From Clostridia bacterium (GTDB lineage: Bacteria; Bacillota; Clostridia; Oscillospirales; CAG-272), in the NCBI GenBank assembly GCA_900769475.1, contig CAAGGQ010000081.1:5353-69352 (forward strand): 64,000 nt of DNA. The letters run 5' to 3'. Positions 25,070-33,855 of this stretch are shown piece by piece. Every line of letters starts with the position of its first letter. Within the stretch, counting starts at the first letter, position 1. The translations under genes were made by a program, and so were the position numbers. Under the pieces are notes generated by a model. That model made no database searches and was not told the DNA's origin. It worked only from the letters and a program-made list of their open reading frames with translations.

Positions 25070-25617
25070 GCCTCACGTTCCTTCCCAACCACGCGGTAGA
25101 TCTCGTGATCTCGGGTCATCAGCCCCTCGGCCACCATCTCCCGCCGCAGAGTGCAGTAATCCTCGTGGTATTCCGCCAGGATGGTGCTGACCTCGCTCTC
25201 GGTGTAATCCACTCCTTCTTCAAATCGCTCCAGCAGCTTTTTCAACACGATCTCTCGCTTTTTTCGTTGTACGGGAATGGAGATTAGCTTGCCGTACCGA
25301 AAGAAATGCTCCAATACCGCTCTTTGGTAGGCATCCTCGGCGCCAAGGGCGGGAACGTCCTCCATCACCAGCTCTCGCAGGGTGCGGTCAAAGGCCTTGG
25401 AATTGAGAGAATAAATGATGTAAAATTGGGAACGTGAGGTGGTCACCAGCCCGGCCTGCTCCATCTTTTTTAGGTGATAACACACCGTGGCCGGTGCCAG
25501 GGACAGCACCGCCGATAGATGCTCCACGTAGGAATCCTGCCCTGCCAGGATCTGAATGATCTGCAATCTGGTGGGATCGGCCAACACCTTTAACAGCTGC
25601 ATGGTTTCGCTCTTCAT
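25066..25617 (-). CDS. ArsR-type winged-helix regulator with DUF2087 domain
   Basis: 183 residues. The N-terminal half is a winged helix of the ArsR type: LLKVLADPTRLQIIQIL, then LSAVLSLAPATVCYHLKKM as recognition helix. The C-terminal half, KREIVLKKLLERF to HEIYRVVGKE, is a DUF2087 domain. No metal-binding cysteine motif is seen, so it need not sense metals. I use ATG 25617, seven bases after GGAGG; ATG 25623 is too close to that site. Confidence 0.8.
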   Translation of the reverse strand: MKSETMQLLKVLADPTRLQIIQILAGQDSYVEHLSAVLSLAPATVCYHLKKMEQAGLVTTSRSQFYIIYSLNSKAFDRTLRELVMEDVPALGAEDAYQRAVLEHFFRYGKLISIPVQRKKREIVLKKLLERFEEGVDYTESEVSTILAEYHEDYCTLRREMVAEGLMTRDHEIYRVVGKEREA

Positions 25618-25619
25618 AG

Positions 25620-26117
25620 TCATTCCTCCAGGGCGATGGGGTAGATGCCATGCTCCACACGCCAGCGTTGCCAATCTGAGAGCACCGATTCCACCACCGC
25701 CGTTTTGATCTGCAATTCAAACATCTGGTCGGCGCTTCCCTTCTCCCGTGCCAACCTCAGCTCGGTACGGTAATTTCTCAGGAACTGAGCCCGCATCCAA
25801 ACCTCGCCGTACAGGGCGGCAGTCATCTTTAGCTGTTCCTCATCAGCGGATTTTTGAAAGCGATCCAATAGCTTGGGGTATTCCTTTAGAAATTTCGGCA
25901 TGCGATTACATTTGGTTGCAATCACTTTTTCGCGCCCTCCAAGCACATTGTAAAGAAGCCCAGCGTGCAAGCACAGGCTATACATTCCCTGCTCAATGAG
26001 CAGGGCCTTTTTTTCGGTCTTGGCCTCGGGAGGAAGGCTCTGTATGCGTTGCTTGCAATCCATCTCCCGTGCGATCACCACCTCGGCCAATGCCTTTTCA
26101 ATCTCGATCGGTTTCAA
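25620..26117 (-). CDS. Hypothetical helical protein
   Basis: Unrecognised, about 165 residues, mostly helical and charged, with no signal peptide or membrane span. LIEQGMYSLCLHAGLLYNVLGGREKV is its most hydrophobic region (quoted partly, near residues 40-65). TTG 26117 has GGAGGGG eight bases upstream; GTG 26132 is an alternative. The gene overlaps its upstream neighbour and is followed by the ArsR-type gene, so it may be part of the same regulatory unit. Confidence 0.6.
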   Translation of the reverse strand: MKPIEIEKALAEVVIAREMDCKQRIQSLPPEAKTEKKALLIEQGMYSLCLHAGLLYNVLGGREKVIATKCNRMPKFLKEYPKLLDRFQKSADEEQLKMTAALYGEVWMRAQFLRNYRTELRLAREKGSADQMFELQIKTAVVESVLSDWQRWRVEHGIYPIALEE

Positions 26118-26601
26118 ACTCTTCCCCTCCACTTTCCTTCCAAGATGTTTGGAGCGCCTCTACCGCAAAGCGATGACCCTCCAGATACGTTGTCAACTCC
26201 ACTTGCTCCCAATCGTTGGCAAGAGGGAGCTTTTCTTCCTTTTGTTTGATCAACTCCTGGGCAAAGGCCAGGATCCCGAGATACAGCCCCACGTCCGGCT
26301 GACGCGCGGCGGGGGTGTTGCGGTAGATCTTCATTGCCTTGGGATCTTTGGAAAAAACCTCGTATGCGTAGGAAATCAAATAGCAGGTTTGGGCATTGCT
26401 CCGCCGCAGGCGATAGGAATTATAGAACATGACGTAAACATTGGCAATTCCTGCCTCGCGGTACTTGGCACATTTATAGGTAGCGATCTCCCGTTTCTTT
26501 TGCGCGGGATCCCGATCCAATGCCTGCGTCAGCTCCTCGAGCCTTGTCATCTCTTGATTCATTCGTTCCTTGGCGAGGATGTAAAATGCAGATGCGTTCA
26601 T
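26098..26601 (-). CDS. Hypothetical helical protein
   Basis: Unrecognised 167-residue protein, rich in helices and Tyr: IATYKCAKYREAGIANVYVM then FYNSYRLRR near residues 40-70, and AFAQELIKQKEEKLPLAN near 115-130. It is the first gene of the minus operon with its 3' neighbour, the ArsR/DUF2087 regulator and the XRE protein. The neighbouring plus-strand phage-like cassette starts about 240 bp away in the opposite direction. Confidence 0.6.
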   Translation of the reverse strand: MNASAFYILAKERMNQEMTRLEELTQALDRDPAQKKREIATYKCAKYREAGIANVYVMFYNSYRLRRSNAQTCYLISYAYEVFSKDPKAMKIYRNTPAARQPDVGLYLGILAFAQELIKQKEEKLPLANDWEQVELTTYLEGHRFAVEALQTSWKESGGEEFETDRD

Positions 26602-26731
26602 GGGACATCTCCCTCCTTTCGTACACCCATTGTAGCATAGCCCCCCGGTCTTGTCAATAGTGTTTCGATAAATTTCGAATTACTTAAACCAATGGTTGTA
26701 AAAAAGAAAAAACGAGATCCATTTTACTTAG

Positions 26732-26771
26732 TGGCACGGATTGGCAAAGAGTGGCACACCTTGGCACGGAT
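26732..26771 (+). repeat. Four 10-bp iterations of TGGCA upstream of terS
   Basis: TGGCA begins at 26732, 26742, 26752 and 26762, an exact 10-bp period; the first and fourth units are the same (TGGCACGGAT). The array sits 68 bp before the small-terminase start. One unit per helical turn suits a protein or oligomer binding one face of DNA, such as an operator or a packaging-start site. A 10-bp period cannot be a codon repeat. Confidence 0.6.
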
Positions 26772-26838
26772 TTTAGGGGTAGACTTTAGGTGCACAGAAC
26801 AACGGGGGTCCCGAAAAAAAGGAGGTGTTGCCCTTGGT

Positions 26839-27249
26839 ATGATGCACCCTTTCGAGGAAGACATCGCTACCGATCTGGAAAGCGCGGTAGCATCGGACCG
26901 TCTTCCCGAGCTCTTAAATCAATATCTGCAAAGCTGTCGCGGCTCGGGGGATCCCAAAGAGAAGCATTCCTCCGCCACCTTTCCCAACCTTGCCGGCTTT
27001 TGCCGCTGGCTGGGATGCGGACGGGGAGAGATCGATGCCCTGCAAAACACCGATCCTCTGCTTTACGATCGCATCTGTACGGTGCTGGAGGATGAAGCCC
27101 TGAACTCCGAGCTTTCGGCCTCGGTCCTCACCGTGTATCTCAAGCAACGCTTGGGCTACGGTGACACCGCATCCGCCAAGCCCTCGGTGGTTCCCGAGGA
27201 ACAGCTTCAGCTGGTATTCGAGCACGACATCCTGCAGGACGGCTCCTGA
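26839..27249 (+). CDS. Phage terminase small subunit (putative)
   Basis: DNA-recognition subunit of a phage packaging motor, inferred mainly from position directly before the large terminase. It has 136 residues; FPNLAGFCRWLGCGRGEIDAL followed by SASVLTVYLKQRLGYG resembles small terminases of clostridial phages (the first part would be the HTH; quoted partly). ATG 26839 follows GGAGGT by 12 bases; a longer frame from 26692 runs back through the TGGCA repeats and is unlikely. Confidence 0.65.
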   Translation: MMHPFEEDIATDLESAVASDRLPELLNQYLQSCRGSGDPKEKHSSATFPNLAGFCRWLGCGRGEIDALQNTDPLLYDRICTVLEDEALNSELSASVLTVYLKQRLGYGDTASAKPSVVPEEQLQLVFEHDILQDGS

Positions 27250-28577
27250 TGATGATGAAGACCTCTTCCCTCTACATCAAGGGCGTTCCCAACGAGCGGC
27301 AAAAGCTCTTCTTTGCCTCCCGCGCCCGCTACACCGCCTACGGTGGAGCCCGCGGCGGGGGAAAATCCTGGGCGCTCCGCCGTAAGCTGGTGGGGCTCTG
27401 CCTTCGCTATCCCGGGATCCGCTGTTTGTTGGTTCGGCGTTCTTTGGGAGAACTGAAATCCAATCACATTCAGCCAATGCTTACAGAATACCCCGGCGTG
27501 GTGCAATACCACGAGGGAGAAAAGCAGCTCCGCTTCCCCAACGGAAGCACGGTCGCTCTGGGCTACTGCGCGTCTGATCGGGACGTGCTCCGCTATCAAG
27601 GACAAGAATACGACGTCATCGCCATCGACGAGGCAACGCAACTGAGCGAATATCAGTTTTCGATTTTTAAGGCCTGTCTGCGCGGTGTGGGTGACGTCCC
27701 TCGTCGGATGTACCTGACCTGCAACCCCGGTGGTGTTGGTCACGGTTGGGTGCGTCGCTTGTTTGTGGATCGCGTTTACCGCCCCGACGAACGCCCCGAA
27801 GATTACTGCTTTATCCCGGCTCAGGTCTATGACAACCCGGTACTGATGAAGGCCGATCCCGACTACGTTCGGCAGTTGGAAAGTCTGCCGAAAAAAATGA
27901 AGGACGCCTGGCTCCTTGGGCGCTGGGACGTGTTTGAAGGACAGTTCTTTCCCGAATTCCAGCAGGAAAAGCACGTCTGCAGTCCCGACGAGATCCCCGA
28001 GCCTCTGCGGTATTTTGCCGCCATGGACTACGGCTTTGATATGCTTGCCGCCCTCCTGCTGGGGGTGGACCGGAACGGAGAGCTCTTCGTTTTGCGCGAG
28101 GTCTGCGTCAGCGAGTTGACCTTGCGCCGCGCCGCCGCAGAGGTGGCAAGCATGTGCCGTGGCTACCGGGTGGAATACGTGATCGCCTCCCCGGACCTTT
28201 GGAACCGACGGCAGGATACCGGCAAAAGCGGCTTTGAGATCATGCAGGCCATGGAGGGCATGCCCCCCATGATCGCCGCCGACAACCGCCGCGTGCCCGG
28301 CTGGCGGATTCTGCGGGAGTACCTCTCTCCCGCACCGGGATCTCCCGGGCTTCACGTGTGTGCCGGGTGTCAGACCCTGATCCGCTCCCTCCCCGCGCTG
28401 CTTTGCGACGCTCTGCGTCCCGAGGATGCCTCGGATTCCCCACACGAGGTCACCCACGCCCCGGAGGCCTTGCGCTACGCAGTAATGAGCCGAACCCAGG
28501 CGGCACGATCCACGGACGAGCCCGACCGCCATTTTCGCTTTCCAAAAAAGAATACGCATTTTTTTGCCTTTGATTGA
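27249..28577 (+). CDS. Phage terminase large subunit
   Basis: Packaging ATPase/nuclease, 442 residues. The ATPase has Walker A GARGGGKS at 33-40 and Walker B DVIAIDEA at about 122-129, with LTCNPGG as coupling motif. The C-terminal nuclease begins at AAMDYGFD (Asp 260) and continues with IASPDLW. Both domains look intact. The start overlaps the terS stop by one base, with three consecutive ATG codons (27249, 27252, 27255) so the exact start is open. Confidence 0.9.
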   Translation: MMMKTSSLYIKGVPNERQKLFFASRARYTAYGGARGGGKSWALRRKLVGLCLRYPGIRCLLVRRSLGELKSNHIQPMLTEYPGVVQYHEGEKQLRFPNGSTVALGYCASDRDVLRYQGQEYDVIAIDEATQLSEYQFSIFKACLRGVGDVPRRMYLTCNPGGVGHGWVRRLFVDRVYRPDERPEDYCFIPAQVYDNPVLMKADPDYVRQLESLPKKMKDAWLLGRWDVFEGQFFPEFQQEKHVCSPDEIPEPLRYFAAMDYGFDMLAALLLGVDRNGELFVLREVCVSELTLRRAAAEVASMCRGYRVEYVIASPDLWNRRQDTGKSGFEIMQAMEGMPPMIAADNRRVPGWRILREYLSPAPGSPGLHVCAGCQTLIRSLPALLCDALRPEDASDSPHEVTHAPEALRYAVMSRTQAARSTDEPDRHFRFPKKNTHFFAFD

Positions 28578-28626
28578 TCTCTTTTTCTGTGCAAAGGGTC
28601 TTTGAAGGCAATCGAAAGGAGAATAC

Positions 28627-30345
28627 ATGTCTAAAATCAGGCCGGAACGAGCCTATGCCAAAGTCAGCATCGCTTCCTTTGGCGGAATCAACGGGAATGC
28701 AGATCTCTGCTCCAACGCCGCGGCGGATATGCGGAACCTTCGGATCTGCACCGACGGATCCCTGGAAAAGCGCTGCGGATGGATCTCCCAATTCCAATTC
28801 AATCACACTGTGCGGGGGATCTGGCAAGGATCGCTGAAGGATGGATACCTTCGGTTTGCGGTTGCCGGTCCCACGATCTACCGCATCGAGGACGATGACA
28901 CGCTCACCTCCATTGGCACTCTGGACGCAAGCTATCAGCCCGTGCATTTCGAGCGCTACGGGGATCACCTGTATCTGTTGGACGGTACGGTGATCCGTGT
29001 TTACGATCCCGCTCTGGAGCAATTTGCGGAAGCACTGGGTTACATTCCTCTCTACGGCTACAACTGGCATCCCACCAATCTTGGGGATATCAAGGAGCCC
29101 TTGAATCTGCTTTCCCGCAAGCTTCGCGTTCACTATCTGAACACCACGGGCAATACAGTGATCAACCTTCCCTTCTTTGCCCAAAGCGTAGACCGGGTGC
29201 GTGTGAACAACAAACCCGTAATCGATTATTCCTTCCTTACCGGCAGTGACTACCTGACGCTTTCTTCGGGAGTGATTGGCAGTACGGTGGAGGTGGCCTT
29301 CACCATCAGCGGCGAGAACGCCCTGGGACAGCAGCTTCTCCAGGCCGCCGACAGCTATTTGTATCGGGACGGAACCCGAGAAAAAATGATTCTCTTCGGC
29401 GCACCCGAGGGCTACCGTCTCTTCTGCTCCTCCGGTGTAACCACCGAGATGCTGAACTACTGCAAGGTATTTTACCCCAACTGCGATCCCCTCTACGTTC
29501 AGCAAAATCACGCGCTGACCATTGGGGACGCAGATAATCCCATTACCGCTCTTGCCACCAACTATGATCGGATTCTGGCGTTCCACACCAACGGCGCTTG
29601 GTCGGTAAGCTTTTCCAACGACGATAGCGAGATCCTTGCCTATCCCGCCTTGAACGATCTGGGCTGCACCGCAAAGGGAGCCGCGCTCACTTTTGGAAAC
29701 GACATCGTGGTGGTAAATCAAAGCGGCGTGTGTCGGCTCCACTCCACCGCCTCGGATCCCGATAGCTTTGCCGTCACCAATCTTTCGGAAAAGATCGCCG
29801 GAAAGCTGAGCGTTGGACTGAAGGAAAGTGCTTGCCTCTACTGGGATCCGGTGCTGCAGGAGCTGTGGGTACGAGATACCTCCGAGCCCGAGGATGGGCT
29901 GGTTTGGATCTGGAACGCCTCGTTGAAGGAATGGTACAGCTTTGACGGAATTTTTGCCTCTTTCTTCTTTTCTCTCAATGGGAAGATCGCCTTTGCGGCA
30001 GACCATCGGATCTGCGTTTTTTCCTCCGCGCAGTACACCGATAACGGAAAAGCCTACGAGACCTATTACCAAAGCGGATACTTGAGCTTCGCTCATCCCG
30101 AGGCCGTCAAGCGCTCGCTTCGCGCTTCCCTTTGTGTCAAAAACAACCGCTCTCAGCTGACTCTGACCGTGATTACCGAAAACGACGTGCGGCAAACGCA
30201 ATTCTGGGGGACCTCCGCCGCCCATCCCTGCCACTTGGACCGCCGATTTGCCCTGGGAAGGTTCCGTTTCTTCTCCTACCGTCTTTCCTGCACGGGAGAT
30301 ACGGGACTCCGGGTGTTTATGGCAAACTTCTTTACCAATCTTTAA
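28627..30345 (+). CDS. Phage beta-rich structural protein (DNA-stabilisation/tail-adaptor-like)
   Basis: 572 residues, beta-rich with repeated Tyr/Asp-containing strands (YLRFAVAGPTIYRIEDDDTL, HLYLLDGTVIRVYDP, ILAFHTNGAWSVSF, LVWIWNASLKEWYSFDG, partly quoted). The repeats suggest a beta-propeller like that of podophage packaged-DNA stabilisation proteins. The position between terminase and portal fits a head-tail part. The assignment is structural inference; I cannot confirm the family. AAAGGAG precedes ATG 28627. Confidence 0.55.
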   Translation: MSKIRPERAYAKVSIASFGGINGNADLCSNAAADMRNLRICTDGSLEKRCGWISQFQFNHTVRGIWQGSLKDGYLRFAVAGPTIYRIEDDDTLTSIGTLDASYQPVHFERYGDHLYLLDGTVIRVYDPALEQFAEALGYIPLYGYNWHPTNLGDIKEPLNLLSRKLRVHYLNTTGNTVINLPFFAQSVDRVRVNNKPVIDYSFLTGSDYLTLSSGVIGSTVEVAFTISGENALGQQLLQAADSYLYRDGTREKMILFGAPEGYRLFCSSGVTTEMLNYCKVFYPNCDPLYVQQNHALTIGDADNPITALATNYDRILAFHTNGAWSVSFSNDDSEILAYPALNDLGCTAKGAALTFGNDIVVVNQSGVCRLHSTASDPDSFAVTNLSEKIAGKLSVGLKESACLYWDPVLQELWVRDTSEPEDGLVWIWNASLKEWYSFDGIFASFFFSLNGKIAFAADHRICVFSSAQYTDNGKAYETYYQSGYLSFAHPEAVKRSLRASLCVKNNRSQLTLTVITENDVRQTQFWGTSAAHPCHLDRRFALGRFRFFSYRLSCTGDTGLRVFMANFFTNL

Positions 30346-30357
30346 GAAAGGAGCAAT

Positions 30358-31902
30358 ATGAATATTTCGACTACCAAAGCATGGCAGCAATACGAGGCCG
30401 GCAAGGAATACAACCGCCGCATCGGATTGTACGAAACCATGCGAAGAAACGAACGCTTCTACCGCGGAGATCAATGGAAAGACAGTCACTCGGAGCTCCC
30501 GCATCCAGTGTTCAATCTGACGCGACGCATTACCGACTATCTGGTTTGCGCTGTGGCACCGCAAAATCTTTCCATTACCTACACCGATGAAAAGCTCCCC
30601 TTTCTGGACAACGCCCAGGTAAGAGCAACGGTGCTGAACGGACTTTCCCTCCTGGGAAAGAACGCCTCCTACCGATGGAAGCAAAACAAAATGAACATGC
30701 AGGCCTACCAGGCTCTGCTGGATGCCGCCATCTCCGGCGACGGCGTCTTTTACTGCTGGTGGGACGGCTCGGTAGATCACGGACAGCCCTTCCTGGGGGA
30801 CATCCGCACCGATCTGATCGATACCTCCAACTTCTTTGTTGCCGACGTCAACCGTGCCGACGTTCAGTCCCAGGATTACATCCTTCTCTCGGGACGAGCC
30901 ACGGTGGAATCTCTTCGCCGCGAGGCTCGCAACGCGGGTATGGCCGAGAGTGAGGTGGAAAAGATCGTTGGAGACAACAATTTTGAACCCGCCTCCGGAG
31001 ATCTTTCCACCACCGAGCTTCCCGGAAGTAACAAAGCCACCTACCTGATCTGCTTCTATCGGGAGGATGGAGAGGTCATCTTTGAAAAATCCACGCGCAA
31101 TGCCGTGATCCGCCGTGTGCGCACCGGACTCAAGTACTACCCCGTGGCCTATTTTAACTGGTACCGTACCAAAAACAGCTTCCACGGCTCCTCCCCCGTC
31201 AGCGATCTGATTGCCAATCAGAAGTACATCAATACCGCCTACGCTATGGCCATGAAGCACATGAGCGACACGGCCTTCTCCAAAATCATCTACGATAAAT
31301 CCCGGATCCCCGAATGGACCAACGAGGTGGGCGAAGCCATTGCTGCTGTGGGTGGCGGAAGCGTTTCCGACGCAGTATCGGTGGTAGGAGTGGGCGATAT
31401 GCAGGAGGGTTACCTGGATCTGATCACCAACGTGATCGAAACCACCAAGGATATGATGGGCGCTACCGAATCAGCGCTTGGCGATGAAAGAGCACAAAAT
31501 ACCAGTGCGATCCTGGCACTTCAAAAAGCATCTCAGCTTTCCCTGGCACAAGTGCGGGCCAATTTCTGCCAATGCATCGGTGAGCTGGCTCTCATCTGGG
31601 CCGATATGCTCTGCACTTACTGCCCCAAGGACCGCCTGCTGGCCTTTTGCGAGAAAGACGAGCTCCTAGCCGCGCACCTCAACTACACCCTTTTGCGCAA
31701 GGAGCTTCTGCGTTCTACGGTGGAGATTGAGGACGTTGGTCAGTTGACCCCCACCTCCACGGTATCAGTGCTTAACAAGCTTTTGGACAGCGGCGAGCTG
31801 ACTACCGCGGAGTATCTTCGCCTGCTTCCCCCCGGCACGGTCATGGACCGGGAGCGGCTGATCCATACCATTCAACAGAAAGGAGCGTCAAGCAATGAAT
31901 GA
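30358..31902 (+). CDS. Phage portal protein
   Basis: Forms the ring through which DNA is packed, 514 residues. RNERFYRGDQWKD near residue 36 and PVFNLTRRITDYLV are typical of podophage-like portals. AYFNWYRTKNSFHG and DLIANQKYINTAYAMAM (partial) form the wing and crown region, and TKDMMGATESALGDERAQNTS the conserved stem/tunnel-loop part (quoted partly). It overlaps the scaffold gene by eight bases. No frameshift or stop is present. Confidence 0.85.
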   Translation: MNISTTKAWQQYEAGKEYNRRIGLYETMRRNERFYRGDQWKDSHSELPHPVFNLTRRITDYLVCAVAPQNLSITYTDEKLPFLDNAQVRATVLNGLSLLGKNASYRWKQNKMNMQAYQALLDAAISGDGVFYCWWDGSVDHGQPFLGDIRTDLIDTSNFFVADVNRADVQSQDYILLSGRATVESLRREARNAGMAESEVEKIVGDNNFEPASGDLSTTELPGSNKATYLICFYREDGEVIFEKSTRNAVIRRVRTGLKYYPVAYFNWYRTKNSFHGSSPVSDLIANQKYINTAYAMAMKHMSDTAFSKIIYDKSRIPEWTNEVGEAIAAVGGGSVSDAVSVVGVGDMQEGYLDLITNVIETTKDMMGATESALGDERAQNTSAILALQKASQLSLAQVRANFCQCIGELALIWADMLCTYCPKDRLLAFCEKDELLAAHLNYTLLRKELLRSTVEIEDVGQLTPTSTVSVLNKLLDSGELTTAEYLRLLPPGTVMDRERLIHTIQQKGASSNE

Positions 31903-32551
31903 AGAACTGTATTCGACATCTCAAAACCCGCTGGATGCAGATGGGAGCGATCCGGTACCGACAGATGCTTCGGGCACTGCGGAAACGGAGCCGCTTCTCC
32001 CATCGGAACCGGCGGTAGACGAAAGGAGTGATACCGATGAAGAAAGGAGTGACTCAGTTGAAGAAGCTGTTGCAACAGATCCTGAAGATCCTCTTCTTTT
32101 TGCGAATCCCGGTGAAGGCTCTGATCCTGACCCTGGATCTGATCCGGAACAAGGTTCGCCGTCCGGAATGGACGAGTTGCGAAGCGAACTGAAACGGCTG
32201 CAAGAAGAGATCAGCAAACGGGACGCCCTCCTCTCCCGCATGGGAAGAGAGTGTGAGGAATTTGGGCTCCTCTATCCCAACGTAGCCTTCTCTGCCCTTC
32301 CCGACAGCGTTTGGGAGGACGTGCGCCACGGAATCCCCCTGGCGGCCGCCTACGCCCTGGCGGAGCGGCGCAGATTGCAAACAGCGCAAGCCGCGCAAAG
32401 CAGCAATCAGCAAAACGCGGTACGTTCCACCGGCGCTCTGGAGGGTACCGATCCCGATTATTTCTCCCCCGCGGAGGTTCGAGCAATGAACCAAAGCGAG
32501 GTCCGCGCAAACTATCACAAAATCATGCAATCCATGCAAAAATGGAGATAA
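31895..32551 (+). CDS. Phage scaffolding-like protein
   Basis: 218 residues placed between portal and major capsid protein. The first 95 residues are acidic and low in complexity (many D, E, S, P). A coiled coil follows (MDELRSELKRLQEEISKRDA, residues about 92-111). The C-terminus FSPAEVRAMNQSEVRANYHK is of the kind that ends scaffold proteins of many firmicute phages and binds the coat. No protease motif is seen. A second reading frame opens within the acidic part (32037-32192). Confidence 0.7.
   Translation: MNEELYSTSQNPLDADGSDPVPTDASGTAETEPLLPSEPAVDERSDTDEERSDSVEEAVATDPEDPLLFANPGEGSDPDPGSDPEQGSPSGMDELRSELKRLQEEISKRDALLSRMGRECEEFGLLYPNVAFSALPDSVWEDVRHGIPLAAAYALAERRRLQTAQAAQSSNQQNAVRSTGALEGTDPDYFSPAEVRAMNQSEVRANYHKIMQSMQKWR
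32037..32192 (+). CDS. Possible overlapping small membrane/amphipathic protein inside the scaffold gene
   Basis: A 51-codon frame shifted against the scaffold gene. ATG 32037 has AAGGAG with an eight-base spacer, as good as any site in the cassette. The product would start MKKGVTQLKKLLQQILKIL and go on to FFLRIPVKALILTLDLI, a basic, Leu/Ile-rich amphipathic or membrane segment, ending with VRRPEWTSCEAN. An in-frame TTG also has its own AGGAG. It may be a chance by-product of the acidic scaffold sequence. Confidence 0.35.
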   Translation: MKKGVTQLKKLLQQILKILFFLRIPVKALILTLDLIRNKVRRPEWTSCEAN

Positions 32552-32589
32552 CAAACATCAAAACCAAACAAAGAAAGGATTTATGAATT

Positions 32590-33429
32590 ATGGCTATTAC
32601 TAATTTTATTCCCACCGTATGGAGCGAAAACCTCTACCAGGCTCTGGACAAGCAGTACATTGCCGTTGCAAACTGCAACCGCGAATTTGAGGGCGACATC
32701 CGCGAAAAAGGAAACGTGGTAAAGATCTGCGGCATTGGCGACATCAGCGTTTCGGACTACCTCAAGGGCTCCAATATGACCGCCCCCGAGGCACTCTCCG
32801 ATACCGTTCGCGAGCTGCACATCAACCAGGCAAAGTACTTCAATTTCCAGATCGATGACATCGACCGCACCCAGGCAACGCCCCAGCTCATGGCTCTTGC
32901 CATGAAAAACGCCGCCAGCGCTCTGGCAAACGCCGCCGACCGCTACGTTTACAATCTCTACGATCAGGCAGGTCTGACGAAGGACATCACCATCGATAAC
33001 GGCGATGAGGTCATCAATCATCTCATCGATGCGCGTACCCACCTGATGGAAAAGAACGTGAGCGACCCCAAAGATATCATCATTGAGGTTTCTCCCGCCG
33101 TGGCCTCCCTGATCATGAAGGCCAAGATCAACCTGGCCAGCGATAACACTGACACTCTGGAGAACGGTTGTATTGGCAACGTGGGCGGCTGCAAGGTATT
33201 CGTTTCCAATAACATTGTTCAGGAAGAGGACGAGGACGGCATGATCCACAACTGCATCGTGCGTACCAAGCGTGCCATCGCCTTTGCCGAGCAGCTCTCC
33301 GAGATCGAGGCATACCGTCCCGAGCTTCGCTTTGCCGACGCAGTAAAGGGCCTGCATCTCTACGGTGCCAAGGTGGTATATCCCGAGGAAATGGTAACCC
33401 TTTGCCTGACGCTGCCCACCGTAGCGTAA
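32590..33429 (+). CDS. Phage major capsid protein
   Basis: 279-residue coat protein of probable HK97 fold. FIPTVWSENLYQALDKQYIA opens it, EFEGDIREKGNVVKI and QIDDIDRTQA follow, and the late part VGGCKVFVSNNIVQE and LHLYGAKVVYPEEMV is typical of firmicute phage coat proteins of this class. No protease precedes it, so it is likely an uncleaved capsid that assembles on a scaffold. AAAGGA lies ten bases before ATG 32590. Confidence 0.85.
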   Translation: MAITNFIPTVWSENLYQALDKQYIAVANCNREFEGDIREKGNVVKICGIGDISVSDYLKGSNMTAPEALSDTVRELHINQAKYFNFQIDDIDRTQATPQLMALAMKNAASALANAADRYVYNLYDQAGLTKDITIDNGDEVINHLIDARTHLMEKNVSDPKDIIIEVSPAVASLIMKAKINLASDNTDTLENGCIGNVGGCKVFVSNNIVQEEDEDGMIHNCIVRTKRAIAFAEQLSEIEAYRPELRFADAVKGLHLYGAKVVYPEEMVTLCLTLPTVA

Positions 33430-33447
33430 GGAGATTGAGAGATCCCC

Positions 33448-33843
33448 ATGACCTGCCGCGAGCTATACGAAGCAGCTCTACGATTGGTATGTGAGAACGC
33501 GGATCACGGTGACGTATCCGATTACGAGGATCGGGCCGGCTATATCCTTGCCACCGCCGTAACGCAGTGTGCACCTCTGGATGCGGCCTATCGAAAGGCC
33601 AACCGCCTCACGCCCTCCACCCCCTTTGCCGGGGTGTGGATCGACCTGGCGGAGGACTTCCCCTTGTGTGACGTCTTCTCTCCCGCCGTGCTTCACTACC
33701 TTTGTGCGATGCTGGTGATGGACGAGAATGAATCCATGAGCGATACCTTCTTTGAAAAATACACCGACACCATCGCGGCGATCCAGGCTTCCTGTCCCAT
33801 GGTAAGCGAAGCCATTACGGATTACTACAACGAGCTGATCTAA
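33448..33843 (+). CDS. Phage head-tail connector-like protein
   Basis: 131 residues directly after the capsid gene, the usual place of the head-completion adaptor. Its helices (TCRELYEAALRLVCEN, YEDRAGYILATAVTQ, AVLHYLCAMLVMDENES, partly quoted) fit the helical bundle of gp6/gp4-type connectors. It is the last gene of the cassette; after it comes a terminator hairpin and then the end of spoIIE. No tail, lysis or replication gene follows. Confidence 0.55.
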   Translation: MTCRELYEAALRLVCENADHGDVSDYEDRAGYILATAVTQCAPLDAAYRKANRLTPSTPFAGVWIDLAEDFPLCDVFSPAVLHYLCAMLVMDENESMSDTFFEKYTDTIAAIQASCPMVSEAITDYYNELI

Positions 33844-33855
33844 CCCTACTTTTTT

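Noticed and set aside
26732..26771. Sigma-54 promoter suggested by TGGCAC
   Set aside because: The GG and GC elements are not at the required distance of ten bases, and the 10-bp iteration explains the motif better.
26692..26838. An N-terminal extension of the small terminase
   Set aside because: It would encode the TGGCA repeats, has no ribosome binding site, and the 10-bp period is incompatible with codon structure.
28450..31260. A 936-codon open frame on the minus strand
   Set aside because: It is antisense to terminase, structural protein and portal genes and has no recognisable domain; another shadow of biased codon use.
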